Positions 13,201-25,300 of a DNA stretch of 64,000 bases are shown in pieces. The notes beneath the pieces are model-generated. The model worked only from the letters and a program-made list of their open reading frames with translations. It had not been told where the DNA came from and did no database searches. The DNA is from Mansonella perstans (taxonomy: Eukaryota > Nematoda > Chromadorea > Rhabditida > Onchocercidae). The DNA is taken from the NCBI GenBank assembly GCA_037074765.1, contig JBAMDO010000093.1, positions 62,001 to 126,000 of the forward strand. The letters are read 5' to 3'. The first letter of the stretch is position 1. The number at the start of each line of letters is the position of its first letter. Made by a program: the position numbers and the translations under genes.

Positions 13201-15017
13201 CTTTGACTTATGTTCATTAAATTAATATTCTTATTTTAAAATAAATTTTATTTAGTTCCTTTTATATAATTCTGGATTAACGAACGATACTAAGTATCAA
13301 TAATGCTATGATGAAAGCAACTGCCTACACAAAATCGTTAATTGAAGTTAACGGATATTTATATGCATTGCATATATAGCTTAGTTTTAGTCTTGTGTAA
13401 TAATCATTCAGATTTCAGGTCCTAGAATCAAATGGTTCATCTTCAATGGCGTCAGTTTGTGCCGGTTGTTTGGCGCTTCTTGATGCAGGAGTACAAATGA
13501 AGGCGGCGGTTGCCGGTATAGCTATGGGTTTGATCATTGATGAAGAACGAGATGATTATCGCATCCTAACAGACATTAATGGTCTAGAAGATTTTGCTGG
13601 AGATATGGACTTCAAAGTAGCAGGTAGGTTTTCATTGCAAGAGACGCGGGAAAGTCAGTAATATCTAAATTCCAAGTAGTATCCTTCGTTGATATTATTT
13701 GTTCACTTCTAATGTTACTTTTGTATAAAACTCGTAATCTTTTGATCCATTGATTTATTACATTAAAATAGGGATGGCTTTGGCAATTTACTTATTCACA
13801 AACTGGGTTTAATCTGCACAAATTCGTCACCACACTTTTCTTGCTTTAAGGAACAATGCATGGTTACACAGCGATGCAGTTGGATTTAAAAGTGCCAGGC
13901 ATAAAGCCAGAAATGATCACGGAATCTCTGGAACAAGCGAGGAATGGACTGAAAGATCTTTTGCAACTGATGAAAAAGGCACAACCTCTATGCCGAAATC
14001 ATTTTAAAAGTACGGTCCCGGTTCATGAGACAATGCCTGTTGAAATTTACAAGCGTCATATCATATTTCGTAGTGGAGGCTATAATGCTAAGCTGATCGA
14101 ATCAGAAACCGGTGCTAAGGTTACTTTGTTTCACGATAGCTAGGACTACTGTCTCACTATGTTTTTATTGTATATAAATAGAAGGATCCATCTTAGAGCA
14201 AAAATCATTGTCGCAGTCCAGGAGCATTTCATCTAGAATAACTGCAAAAATATCGTTAAATTAAAATTTTTGTAGATAAGCGTAGAGGATGATGCAAATA
14301 TATCTATTTTCGCACCTAACAAAGTGAAGCTAGAAGAAGCGAAAATGATGCTAAACAAGTAAGTTGGGAGTAAAATATATTTCCTAAATTATGTGTATGC
14401 AGCCTTTTTGCTATACACTGAAGCTCTTAGCCAGTTTACTAAATACATAATTTCATTCCTTCGGCTTGTCTTAGCAAGATTTCAGTTAAGTTTGTTTGGT
14501 CATGTTCGATTTATACAAAATTAATGTTTTCAGAATGTTCGAGACTGAAAGCGAAATAGAATTAGTATTCGGTGCAATGTACAAGGCGGAAATCACAGAT
14601 GTATTGGAGCATGGCGTGTTGGTAACACTTCATAAAGGCATGAAACCTATTTTGCTGAAAAACAGGTTTGTTATTGGTTGAAGTTATTGTGGAATCACCT
14701 TCCGAATCTTTACAAGGGACATATTTTAGCCCTCATTTTTAACTTCGTCATTTATTTTCTTCTAGTCTAGAAATGATTTTCTATTTGAAGGCAAATCAGA
14801 TTTTGTAACGATATCTAATTTGACTGAAGTTTTATTTTCTTACAGTAATTTGGATGCGAGAACTGTAGCTCATCCCAAGGTACTTGGCTTCAAAGTTGGT
14901 CAAAAAATAATTATTCAGTACTTAGGACGAGATCCAAACACTGGATACCACAGAATATCAAGGAAAACGTTGCAGTCTGCTTCTTTACCTGTTCAAAATG
15001 TGTATCATGACACTTAA
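10232..15017 (+). CDS. pnpt-1: polyribonucleotide nucleotidyltransferase, mitochondrial (PNPase)
   Basis: Phosphorolytic 3'-5' exoribonuclease of mitochondria. Twelve exons in continuous phase: 10232-10435, 10688-10909, 11174-11317, 11477-11698, 12007-12233, 12619-12748, 12904-13152, 13419-13623, 13851-14119, 14276-14358, 14534-14665, 14846-15017, about 752 residues (human 783). Domain order: arginine-rich mitochondrial leader ([18 protein letters not shown]), RNase PH domain 1 ([15 protein letters not shown]), all-alpha linker, RNase PH domain 2, KH ([20 protein letters not shown]), S1 ([20 protein letters not shown]). Catalytic features are kept: [25 protein letters not shown] with the phosphate-binding serines, and [14 protein letters not shown] with both metal-binding aspartates. 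The start ATG follows GATTTTTTAGG, a probable trans-splice site. AATAAA at 15064-15069. Confidence 0.96.
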
Positions 15018-15063
15018 TTATCTGTTCTTGGAAGTTTTTGAGCTTTGACATCGACTGGAATTT

Positions 15064-15069
15064 AATAAA
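15064..15069 (+). terminator. poly(A) signal of the PNPase gene
   Basis: Canonical AATAAA 47 bases after the PNPase stop codon. Confidence 0.7.
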
Positions 15070-15438
15070 ATGATGTTCTATGAGGGATACAAAAGAAGAT
15101 CAGCACTGTCGTGGTCGCTTGACTATCATTTCATTAATTTTATCAAAATTTTAAAATGTCGATAAATACTCATCTTGGTTTTAAGATTTTAACGTTGCTA
15201 TTTTCTACCAAAGAATTCATTGTTTTAACAGCGTATTATTATTAATGCGCTGTTTAACCGATCGCGAAAATCGATTCGTCCAATAAGATAAATCCTGTCA
15301 AATATTTGAATAAAACTCTTCAGAACTACTAAAAGTTATTTCAGTGCGTTACAAAATATACAAGTTACAGTTTGTGAACAGTCATCGTAAAATTATTTCT
15401 TTCTACCGCAAATTTAAATGATTGAAGTATCTAGTCTG

Positions 15439-15844
15439 CTAGTAGGTTGAATGCTCATTATCAACTTTATACAAATTGAATATTATCAATATCCGATAAT
15501 CTCCTTCCAATACTACCATTTCATTAGCTAAGGGCCATTTAGTGATATCGAATTTTGCTCGAACAGAACTTCATCCTTAACCCCTTATTTCTCTATTTTA
15601 TAGGGGACAGTTCATTTGTCATTTTTCGTTTGACACAGATGATTAATTTAATTATGCTATTCATTTAAGATGTTTGTCGTGAGTAGGGGTAAATTTATTC
15701 AATTACTACTATTGAAACTTTTTCCTGGAATTTGAAATTAATTGAAATGCGCTAGCAAGAAGATAGTGTCAGTTAGATTGGAAATAGCCTTCACTTAATT
15801 CTCGGAAATTTTTCATCTGTCTGTTCTTTGATATTTTCAGTCAT
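15439..15844 (-). CDS. possible small two-exon gene, unrecognised
   Basis: Weak candidate of 59 residues, not recognised. Exon 1 is 15844-15795 (MTENIKEQTDEKFPRI, acceptor-like TGTAAG just upstream of ATG) and exon 2 is 15568-15439 (AKFDITKWPLANEMVVLEGD and a further stretch to a stop). Phases agree, but the required acceptor of exon 2 (GGATGAAG) lacks the usual T-rich tract. It is convergent with the PNPase gene. A pair of chance open frames is a real alternative. Confidence 0.22.
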
Positions 15845-16379
15845 TCTTACATTTATAAGAATGCGAATACTGTATTGAAGGCTTCCTGGCTCCGTCGTAT
15901 ACTAATTATATCTAATCAAGGATTAAAAAGTAGATTACAAGTATGACAGTATTTTCAATCAAGCTACTAATGTGAACTTTCACTTTTCCCTGTTCTTCAT
16001 CCACTCAAAAATCATACAGCAAACACTCATCCTATCCTTCATTTTTCTCCTTTTTTAAATTCTATCGCTCTTTTGTCCATTCTCTTCTAACTCCTTCATT
16101 TATTCTTCAAACCAAACAATGAATACAAATTTAAACTGCCAACATTTCATACAATAATTAAAACTCATTTCAAGAGGAGTTACGAGTTGTTTTTATTTTT
16201 TTGGCTAATAGGACGGGAATATTTTGTTTGATTAACAGCTATGTTGTATAGGAGATTTGTGATTATTTTTTGTTTTTATTTTATTTGTCTTGATGTAATT
16301 TCTGCTGTTGCGGATTTAGCTATTTTTGTTTAGTACGGAGGGCCATGGTGTTGATAAACTTTTGTTTTATTATTAAAAT

Positions 16380-17060
16380 GTTAAGTTTGGTTTTGGTTTT
16401 GGTTGTATTAGGATAGTATTACTTATTTTTAGTTTATTTAATGTATAATTTTTTATTCATTGACAGTTTTTTGATTGTTTAATGTGAGTGCTCCAAAATA
16501 ATCGTCTATGTGCTTTAATTTTTAACTTTAATTATTGTGATGTCTTTTTTTTACTTTTTACTTTAATTTTTTGTAAAATATTTTAATTCGTTTTATTTGG
16601 AGGTCTAAAATTTGTTTCTTGAACTGGATTAGTTCTCGGATAGTCAAAAGTTATTAATTCGAGAGTCAAGTTTTGTTTAAACAAAAAAATTTTGACTGAC
16701 TTTAGATTTTTCTTTGAACATCTGTGTGGAGAGCCCTCTTTTTTAGTGAATTCTGTTGGCATATATATATGATCGTTTAGTTTCTATGTTTTTTTGCAAT
16801 GCTTTTTTTGAGATCAAAAACAGGTATAAATTTAGCTTATGGATTCATTTTCATGTGTTACTATCAAGAATTTTTTTGGATGATTTATTTTTTTTGAAAT
16901 TGGAAAAGAAAGTGATTTTTTTATTAATATGTTAATGAATTTAATAAATAAAGTGTGGTACAAACCATACGTCAGTGACCTAAAGGGGTGTAAGTTGTAG
17001 TATGGTAGAGGTAGGGAAACTTGTTTCTATATGTAATATATAAAGGTACTAGTTAATTTT
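16380..17060 (+). pseudogene. rrnS: mitochondrial small-subunit rRNA copy within NUMT
   Basis: Decayed landmarks of nematode mitochondrial 12S rRNA in the right order and spacing: CTCCAAAATAATCG near 16490 (the 530-loop CCAGAATAATCGGC), GGATTAGTTCTCGG near 16630 (GGATTAGATACCC), AATTCGAGAGTCAAGTTTTG near 16655, and a 3' end GGGGTGTAAGTTGTAGTATG followed by GTAGAGGTAGGGAAAC near 16985-17020. Edges are approximate. Confidence 0.72.
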
Positions 17061-17104
17061 TTAGATTTAAGAATTATAAATTCTTTGGATTTTATCCTGT
17101 TTAC

Positions 17105-17600
17105 TTTCTATTACGGCAATTTTTTTAATTATAATTGTTTTTATTTTGCTGGCAATTGCTTTTTCGGTTCTGTTAGAGCGACATTTTTTGGGTCGCTCTC
17201 AGTGTCGAGTTGGTCTCAATAAGGTTGGCTATTCGGGAGTATTTCAAGCTTTGTGTGATGGTTTAAATTAGAAAAAATTTCTTTTTTGTTTATACCTGTT
17301 TGTGGATTTGTTTTAATAGTATTTTTTGTGATTTGCTTTGCCATATTTCTTTGTTTTTTTCTCTTTTGAGTTTTTTTTTTTTGTTCTGTTTGATGGGAGT
17401 CTTTGTTTATTTTGTTATATTATCTGGAATTTTTAATGAAAGTAAATAAGCTTTTATTGGCTGCCATGTAAGCTTGTGCTCAAAGATATTCTTATGATAA
17501 TTGCTTTTTCTGTTTATTTGCTTATTTTTTTTATTATTTAATAAGAACATTAATTAGTCTGTCATCTAATTTTTGTTTATTTTATTTTTTTTTTTTTTGT
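17105..17600 (+). pseudogene. nad1: mitochondrial nad1 fragment within NUMT
   Basis: Encodes a recognisable NADH dehydrogenase subunit 1 N-terminal half: LLERHFLGRSQCRVGLNKVG followed by YSGVFQALCDGLN, then a stop, and further on a frame-shifted remnant of the conserved ALIGAMRACAQSISYE segment (seen as AAM, stop, ACAQRYSYD near 17460-17495). It ends in a T run at about 17600; the second half of nad1 is absent. Confidence 0.82.
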
Positions 17601-17631
17601 TGAGACCTTATATTCAGCTTATTGTAAACCG

Positions 17632-18521
17632 TTATATAAAAGGCTTCCCTTTCTCATCGAACACAATTTTTACAAGATTTGGCATTCGATATCTTTCCGA
17701 TTCAGTTCCAAATTTATCCTTCAATTCAACACACAAAATTCCCCTTTTTGTATCAATAGGAAATCTAACCATAACCATACTTTGTATTCCTTACATTCCC
17801 TAAGAAAACTATCACCATCATACATGAAAACCTTTATCAAATACTTTGCGTCTGTGTCAAGCAACACAGAAAAATTTCGTTGATTCCCTCTAAAACAAAA
17901 GTAATATTTTATTTTAAAATAAAATATTTAAAATTAAATATTAAATATTTACGATCTAAACATTTTTTGATTCATTGAAGGGAAAGTAGGTATGTGTCTG
18001 ATAACTGATAAAAAAACTTTACATAGTAATGTTTAGAAGCAAGAAGAACTTTCCATTTCTATTGTTACATGATATCCTTATCAGCAATTCGAGGAAATAA
18101 TCATTGTCATAGTTACTCCACAAAGTTACTAGCCTTTTTTGATATGCTCATTTTCGTTTCTTATGTTTTCACATTTCTATTCTACAATATCACTTTCCGG
18201 TAAGAACGAATCATCTGTAAATCCATTTCTATTTAAAATTTTCGTGATACTTCTTTCATCCCGCTCTATCTTGGAAAGGCTATTTAGTAAGATTATAGGT
18301 AGTCGAGCTAAATCAACATGAATCATTCCAAACTGATACTAGATCGAGCCATCCTTCAATGATCTCCTACAAGCATTTGTAATAAGTTTAATTAAACATT
18401 CCGACCACAAACAAGTATCATCATCTATCTGTCCGTGGAACTTGAAATTTCATCATGATTGTCCCAAAGTATCGCAAATTATGTAGATTACCTGGTGCAA
18501 TTTCAGGCGGTTCTTTGGTTT
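17632..18521 (-). CDS. unrecognised five-exon gene
   Basis: I do not recognise the family. Five exons are phase-consistent with GT-AG introns of 58-134 bp: 18521-18442 (ATG 18456), 18332-18194, 18128-18023, 17889-17824, 17764-17632, giving about 152 residues. Stretches are MMKFQFGMIHVDLARLPIIL, NRNGFTDDSFLPE, LWSNYDNDYFLELLIRIS, GNQRNFSVLLDTDAKYLIKV, then DTKRGILCVELKDKFGTESE and a C terminus VFDEKGKPFI. No signal peptide is obvious; charge and hydrophobicity alternate as in a folded globular protein. The frame also stays open upstream of the ATG to the acceptor CAATTACAG at 18522 (TKEPPEIAPGNLHNLRYFGT), so the start could lie further 5'. It is head-to-head with the PP4 subunit gene, 43 bp between acceptors, and abuts the NUMT at its 3' end. 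Confidence 0.6.
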
Positions 18522-18564
18522 CTGTAATTGTTATTTATAACCGTTTAAAATAAGAAGTTTTCAG

Positions 18565-21424
18565 ATGGTAAAAGAGGAAGAATTAACGAAGGAATCGTAT
18601 CAAGCGAACGTTCCAACTGCTCACATTTTGCAAAAGCTTTCTGATGCCCTTTCTTCCTTCACTATACCTGTTGAGGTTGCTTATCAATTTGTTATATGTG
18701 TTAAGAAAAGATTACGGCAGGTATAAAGTAAAAATTGGATTAAATATGGCAAGCATACTATTTATGTCCCTGTATACTTTCTACGTTAATTCGACTACTG
18801 AAAAGCCGAAAATAAAGCAGGAAATGTCGGTTACTTTCCGTTATTGATGTATGTTTTTCATCTATTTCTCAAAAATTCCTTTCTAATGCTTCATTATTTT
18901 TATTTAATGCTATTGCAGAAAGTTTTGGAAAGGACATCAAAAGGGTTTTCGAAGTGTCCAGTACAGGAAATTGATGAATATTTCGAGCTTGTTGCTAAAC
19001 TTGGTCGACCGTTTTTTAAATGGGATATAATACGATGCGCATTCCTTTGGAAGCTTGAGGTATTATATATATATATATATAGATAGATAGATAGATAGAT
19101 AGGAGGCTATTGTGGGAGAGAAATTAGTAACTTTAATAATAGAAATCGAGGAAATACTTAATACTCGAACACTAACATACATAAACTTTGACGATTACGT
19201 AATTATACGTCCAATTGATTTCATTTTGTATTAATATATTAAGCAACATATTTGTGCATTCAAATTCACCAATTTTTTTTAGTTGTATTTGATGCTTAGT
19301 GATGTCAAATTTTTCGTTCAATATATACTCGTATCAGTGTTTTTATTTTCAGCAAACAATGTCAGAAATGCTATGCATCGAGATAGAAAATGCAGTTACA
19401 GAAGATGACAAAAAAATGCTCATCTCCGATGAAGATTTACGTCAGCAGCAACAGTTTATCTTGCAAAAAGCTGCCGAATTTGATGGAACACCTTTTACGT
19501 TCCAGAGGTTGCCCATATTTTTCTTTATCTTCCGTTCCATCAGGTGTTTTATTTTCTTGTTTGTTCATCTTACACCTTTATTATGGAGTCACGACAACTT
19601 CTTATTGTTGACAAGAGCCAACGTATCAGTAAGCTGTCCGTAAATGTCTCTGTAAATGAAGAAATTCTGGCAGAAAATTAATTTAAGGCTATGTGAACTT
19701 CTGGTTAATCCATCACGACATTACAAAAGAACAGATAAATATCTTCGAGCTTTGGAAAAGAATATCAATGTAGTGACGACAATTACAGAGAGTGGGGAAC
19801 GCGTAACAGGGGTTGAGCCATTTCTGGGAGAACTAGACATTAATCCCACGCTTCGCATTGAAGAGCCATTTTTTGTGCAGGTGTGTTCTGTTACAGTTGT
19901 TAAATTTTAATATACTTCATCATTCATACAAAGTCTTCTTGATTGTCTGTATTATCCGTTTCCTGAATGTCACTGTATTCTTTGATTGATATGAGATATA
20001 CTTCATTTTTCATGCTTTTGCAATCATTAATTTTTGTACTTCATTTTTCCTGTCCATCTGCAATGATCGATGTCGAAATTTTAAATTACGATTGTTCATT
20101 ATAGGTGGATGAATGTGATGCGCCAATAGAAACGAAATTGGTTGCTGCTGGAGACTGTCATAACAGAGTACTTGACTAATTCATACGATTTCTTTTTTGC
20201 TTAATGGTGTAGTGATTGCCCTTTTTGTCTTGGTGGGTGCAAAGTGGAACAATCTAATAGGTTATACATTACAGTGTAATAAAATTTGAAATATAATTCA
20301 GCGTTTCGATTTATTGATAGGAACCGTGTCTTTTTAATTTCATTCAAATTACGCTAAACCACATTCGTTTATTACTTCTTAAATTCATGAATTCCCTAAA
20401 ACTGACTTATAAAATTCAACATTCATAAATTCCCTAAAACTGACTTATAAAATTCAACATTCATGAATGATATCATTCTATTAAGAAAGTAAATCGGCGA
20501 GAACTAGTGACTTTAATTTTTCAAGGATTTTATTTGCACTTAAATGGATTAAGATTAACAATTTAAACCGCGACTGGTATACGCTTTAGGGAATGCTTCG
20601 ACGGTCCTCTTGACTTTCTGACATTGTTGCAATGACCGTAAACGTCGACAATTTTCAGGGAAACGGATCTTCTGAAAAAGTTGCAAAAGAATATGTAATT
20701 GGCGATTGTGTTCCAATCAATTTATCTTCATTGCGTGATGCTAAGGATGAACTGCCTGAGATTAAGGTAACTAGTTGTTCTTTATTTATATATCATTTTG
20801 GTCGCACAAACCTAAGTTAGTTTAACGAAATTATAAAGGTTTATGGTTTCCAGTGTATTTCGCTGGTTGCTTAAACCAATTTGTGGTTGCAAGCGGCTTT
20901 GTTCTTTAGCAGTCTGTTAACGTCATCAGTATAACCTAGGTTCCGATCAAAAAGTTATGAGTTCTCGCTCCATGTTGTTTTACCGCATTTTTATCTATAC
21001 TCCCAAAAAAAGGCTGACAATTGTGAATACTAATTAAGTAGTTCATTTGATTTGAATTATTCAAATCTTCTTGAACGACAATTATTAGAAGCCCTAGTAT
21101 TCGTAACATCCCGAAGGGTCGGAAGAAATTTTGTAACTGTTAAGGCACGCCTCATCTCTGAAACACGATCAGGTTTTGTTAAATGAAATTGGTTCTCTCA
21201 TCACTGATATGTAAGAAATTTTTTCTCTTGAAAATTTTCTGTATGTTTGCCATTCTAATACATGTTTTTTGTTTTCCTTAATTTCTATTTATAACTGTCT
21301 AATTTGTTTCCAGCAAGAGAACAATTTAGAGTACGAAGCAGGACGTGACAGTCCATTAAGTGAATCATTGGCAAAACCAGACATGCAAAATACCAAGCCA
21401 GAAGAACTCGATATTGGGAATTAG
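18565..21424 (+). CDS. ppfr-2: protein phosphatase 4 regulatory subunit 2
   Basis: PPP4R2 homologue, regulatory subunit of the PP4 serine/threonine phosphatase that acts in centrosome maturation and DNA-damage signalling in other animals. Seven exons in phase: 18565-18675, 18919-19059, 19353-19507, 19688-19880, 20105-20167, 20659-20766, 21314-21424, about 293 residues. The conserved core is CPVQEIDEYFELVAKLGRPF, FKWDIIRCAFLWKLE, and FDGTPFTFQRLCELLVNPSR followed by HYKRTDKYLRALEKNINVV, matching human PPP4R2. The C-terminal tail is acidic (DAKDELPEIKQENNLEYEAG) and shorter than in vertebrates. GTTTTCAG directly precedes the ATG, a likely trans-splice site. Intron 2 carries a (TA)n(GATA)n microsatellite. 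Confidence 0.92.
19062..19102. repeat. (TA)n(GATA)n microsatellite
   Basis: Short TA run followed by about five GATA units in an intron of the PP4 subunit gene. Confidence 0.9.
20383..20467. repeat. 38-bp tandem duplication
   Basis: Two full copies of a 38-bp unit (ATTCATGAATTCCCTAAAAC plus CTGACTTATAAAATTCAAC-like continuation) starting at 20383 and 20421, with the start of a third at 20459. It is inside intron 5 of the PP4 subunit gene. Confidence 0.85.
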
Positions 21425-22339
21425 CTCAAGATGACTTTTGACTATTTTGACTAGTGTATAGGAATATGCTGTGGTCATGTGCATATCGGATTATTTTGAT
21501 AACTAGTAACTGTATTTGGTCACATGATTTTTAGTTCTGCAAGATCCAATTGCTGTATTGTTGTCAGGTTTTGTTGAATGAACTATTGTTCTCAACCACT
21601 GAGTCACTTTTTAAACAGTACCAATGGGATTTGTTTCATTTTAGGATCAATCACTACTCTATATATGGTTAACAAGAATCACATTACTCCTTATTTTATT
21701 AGTGCCATTCCACTCTCATTTATAGCATGCAATATTTATTAAAGGCAAAACAAACAAACGTAATTCAAAAAAGTAGAAAGTACTCGTATGATGACTTCAC
21801 TGACTGATGTCAAATGATAAAAACAATAATACATCAAACCCGACCATTTCCTAGAAAAGAACAACTGAGATGCTGTTGCACATTCCTTCTCTAGGATGAA
21901 CTATCCTTTCCGATGTCTACCAAAAACCGGAGGTGGGTGTGATATTATGTTATTATAAGGGACTGATATCCCAAGAAACCAGAAAGATGATTCACTGAGA
22001 TATTAGTTTAGTAGCAAAGTCGACATCAGAACTGAACAGGCGAAAGCGATAACTCAGCATTATTCTTCGCCTATTCGTACTAAGTCTGTGCAACAAATGG
22101 TTCAAATGACAGGATATATATGTTGATAGTTTTTCCGCATTGTAATCTCATTATTTACCCTCAGCGTTAAAATCTGGCAATTATTGACAATTATAAAAAA
22201 TAATGATTCTGCCTCTTAATTATATATATATATATATTTCAAGTGCTTCTCACCAGGCTAAACAAATATGCCTTTATGGGTTCCAGACCCATCGACATTA
22301 CTTCCACCTATTTTGCTTTCAAATTATGTTGGGGAAAAA
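21425..22339. other. convergent 3' intergenic spacer
   Basis: Spacer between the converging PP4 subunit and importin genes. It holds a short AT microsatellite near 22220-22238 and the duplicated importin exon fragment at 22146-22192. No other coding frame seen. Confidence 0.6.
22146..22192 (-). pseudogene. duplicated fragment of importin-7 last exon
   Basis: 47 bp about 85% identical to 22555-22601, inside the last coding exon of the importin gene; on the minus strand it still reads NCQILTLRVNNE against NCQILALKANNE in the real exon. It lies downstream of the importin stop, so it is not part of the protein. Confidence 0.7.
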
Positions 22340-25300
22340 CTATTCATGAATCAGAAATTGCTCAACATTAATGTCTTTAGCAGCAAAATTGAAAGTATCA
22401 GGTACTCGTGCATCCACATTAAAAGCGTATCCTCCCTGTTGCTCCACTCTTTTACTTTTCGCCAGCGACATTCGTTGTTCACACACCCGCAATACTCCGT
22501 CCAGCATTACTTGTTTTTCCGCGTTAGTACATGTTGTCATAGAAAGTAACAGCTTCTCATTATTTGCCTTCAGCGCTAAAATCTGGCAATTATCGAAATT
22601 TTTGGAAAATGACAATTGATTCTCAACTAATAATTCTCTTTTTCTAACAATTACGTGCGAATAATGATCAAAAATCTCTTAGTTCAACCTTATTAATGAA
22701 AGTAGAAGTAATCATAAAAGAAATTACCGTGCAGACTTTATGACTCTAGAACAATGCAAATAGTTAATGCAACTAACATAAATATGTACATGTTAGTTTA
22801 ATATTGTAAACCACTTCAAAAGTCAATATTTTATATTCATGCAGAGTACTGCACTAAAGGGAAATGAAACGAACCATCAAGGGTTTCCTTATAAAAGATG
22901 AAAACGTCGGCAGTTTCATCGTTATCGAGAGGGGTAAAATATGCTTCCATTGAGTCTTCATCCCAGCTATCTGACGTGGATATTGACTCCGTCTCGAACA
23001 CTTGTGCGTCACTTTCTGTCTAAAGTGACTGCTGATTCAAATGGTTTTCACAAAGACTTTTTTTAGAGACATTACTGTACCAAAACGACAAAATTCTGCT
23101 GTCGTTCTCACCCATTCTGATGTTTATGAATTATGATGCATTTAGTGACTTGCAGCACAGACCTTTCTTTTTCAAATGAAATGATCACAAAGTTCGCTCC
23201 ATTTATTGGTACTAAAAATTTAACACACCCTTTCTTTTTTATTCTGATGTTCCGCTAACGTTTCTAGATATTCAAGAATATCTTCATCTATCTCATCTTC
23301 GCTGTCCGCCAAGTCTTCATCTCGTCCAACTTCCTCCTGCAAATATCATAGCGTTACAAACAACGGTATATGATGTGCGCTCAATATTTTAACCACTGCA
23401 TCACGAAGTTATTTATCTAAAGTAGTATTCTTGGAAAGCAATTCATAAATTTGATTCCATTTCTAAATAATTCACTGTAATGAATACCTCAGTTTCTTTA
23501 TCACCAGATTCCTTTTCGTTGGCCAAACGATTTTCCGCTTTAATTTTCATCGCTTTCTGCAGCCCAATCAAAAGCGAAACAAGTAATTCATTGATCTATA
23601 ATTTGAATTCACCTTTAAATCCTGTACGGTGTTTAACGCAAATACGTATTCTATAAGTGAACCAATAACAACATTGAGCGTCCTTTTTTAAGTTTGCAAT
23701 TTGGTATATACCTCACACATCTTAAAAAGCGCTTACCTGTTGCGCCTTTTCATCAATCAGAGTAGGCCTATGGGCAGCAGGTAGCCTTGCCATGGTACAC
23801 AAACCTATTATAGCCATTTTACGATCGTGAACACCTTCTAAACAGTGCGCTAATGAGAGAAGCTCGTTAACCAAGTAATTTAATGTATTAGTTCCGTGAG
23901 GTTGCAGTTGAGGTAACAGGTTCACAAACATATCTGTATCGTAATACAAACCGGCTATCACTACCTGAAATGCTCACTTGTTTCTTTATATCACTTTATG
24001 CAGTACGTACAACTTATAATTAAGACAAAGACACGGCTAACCAAAAGAAGTGCAGGCTTCAAAGTTTTGCAGTCCTCAATCGGCTGATGGAGCCTGGTAA
24101 GGATTAACTGGACGATATCTGGTACTAAATTGTTGATTTTACCCTGAAAATGCTTCGGTTATATTTGAAACTTCAAAAATTCAGAACTCATTGGAAAAAG
24201 AAGACTTGGACTTTCAAGTTTCTTACTCCCATGAACAACAACTTAAAGCATACCTGACACTCGAGAATAAGGCACTCAAGCAGCTTAGCTGCATGTACCT
24301 GGTCATTTTCCTCTATATCTTCATTAAACATATTCACAGCGATTTCCAAGAAAGCTCTGAGACGTTCTGGACGGGCTAAAAAGCCATCGGTATCAACCGT
24401 CAAATAAGAATGCAACACGGGCATCACATCTAGAGAAAAAATATTTTCACATCACAAATCAGAAAAGGAAAATAAAGACAATTTCAATCCAATTTGTTTT
24501 CACTCTTAAACCTCTATAATCGCTTCAGCGACAAGTTAATCCCGAGAGCTTCGTAATGAGATCGCAAACCCAAAAAACTTACCAATGCCAGATGGAAAAG
24601 AAAAACTACTTAAAGTAAAGAATCCTTTCATAAACTCCTCAGCAAACTTATTCGCTTTAATTCAGTTTATTTTTTATTTATCAAGAACAGACGAAAGCAA
24701 TGATTAGTACCCACCAACAAAAATCATCCCGTCGTGACTGGTTACCAATTTGTGAATATCGAAGAATATTTCCCACATTGGTTCACTTATAGAATATGTA
24801 ATCAGCGAATTTGCTAGCGCCAAAACTTCTTCGTAATAATCTATAACGAAGCAGCAACTACATTTAAAGATAACACAAGAATTTCAAAAAAATGCTCCAG
24901 TTTCCTTGCAGTCTTGTTGTTTGTAAATTCTTTTGCAGAACATTTGCAAAGACTTGCAAATTCAACAGTTGGAAGCTTTTTTTTTTCTTTTTTTTTTTTT
25001 TCACCTGTTAACAGAAAAAGATAACAATTTATGATGGTATGGAATTTTATTTATCGGTTGTCTGAACTCTAAATTGGAAACATAAAGCGAAAAATCCAAA
25101 AAGAGAAAAGTTAAGGCACAACAGCCTTTAACAACAGCAAAAAAGATAACCGATTTGCTCGTGCTCCAGAACAGACTTAATCACCCTACGCACTTGTTCT
25201 TCGATATGATAAAGTACATCTTGATTGTCTTCCACCATATCCAGAACTGAGCCCAAGGTGGTCAAAATACCCATTACAGTCACTGTGCGATCATCTTCTT

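Larger units (their letters stand above)
16180..17605 (+). pseudogene. NUMT: nuclear copy of mitochondrial nad4L-rrnS-nad1
   Basis: A segment of about 1.4 kb whose plus strand is very T-rich, G-moderate and poor in A and C, unlike all flanking DNA but typical of the coding strand of nematode mtDNA. In order it holds a decayed nad4L 3' end (GVDKLLFYY then stop, near 16345-16375), a small-subunit rRNA copy, and a nad1 copy. Frameshifts and stops not explained by the mitochondrial code show it is dead. The collinear order nad4L-rrnS-nad1 argues for one insertion of a continuous mitochondrial fragment. It ends right next to the last exon of the minus-strand gene at 17632. Confidence 0.82.

Noticed and set aside
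18676..18847. Frame in the first PP4-subunit intron (YKVKIGLNMASILFMSLY)
   Set aside because: Exon 1 and exon 2 of the PP4 subunit join in phase without it and the family alignment needs nothing there.
24570..24655. Extra coding-looking segment in an importin intron (FMKGFFTLSSFSFP)
   Set aside because: The flanking exons 24840-24715 and 24429-24254 join in phase and match human IPO7 without it.
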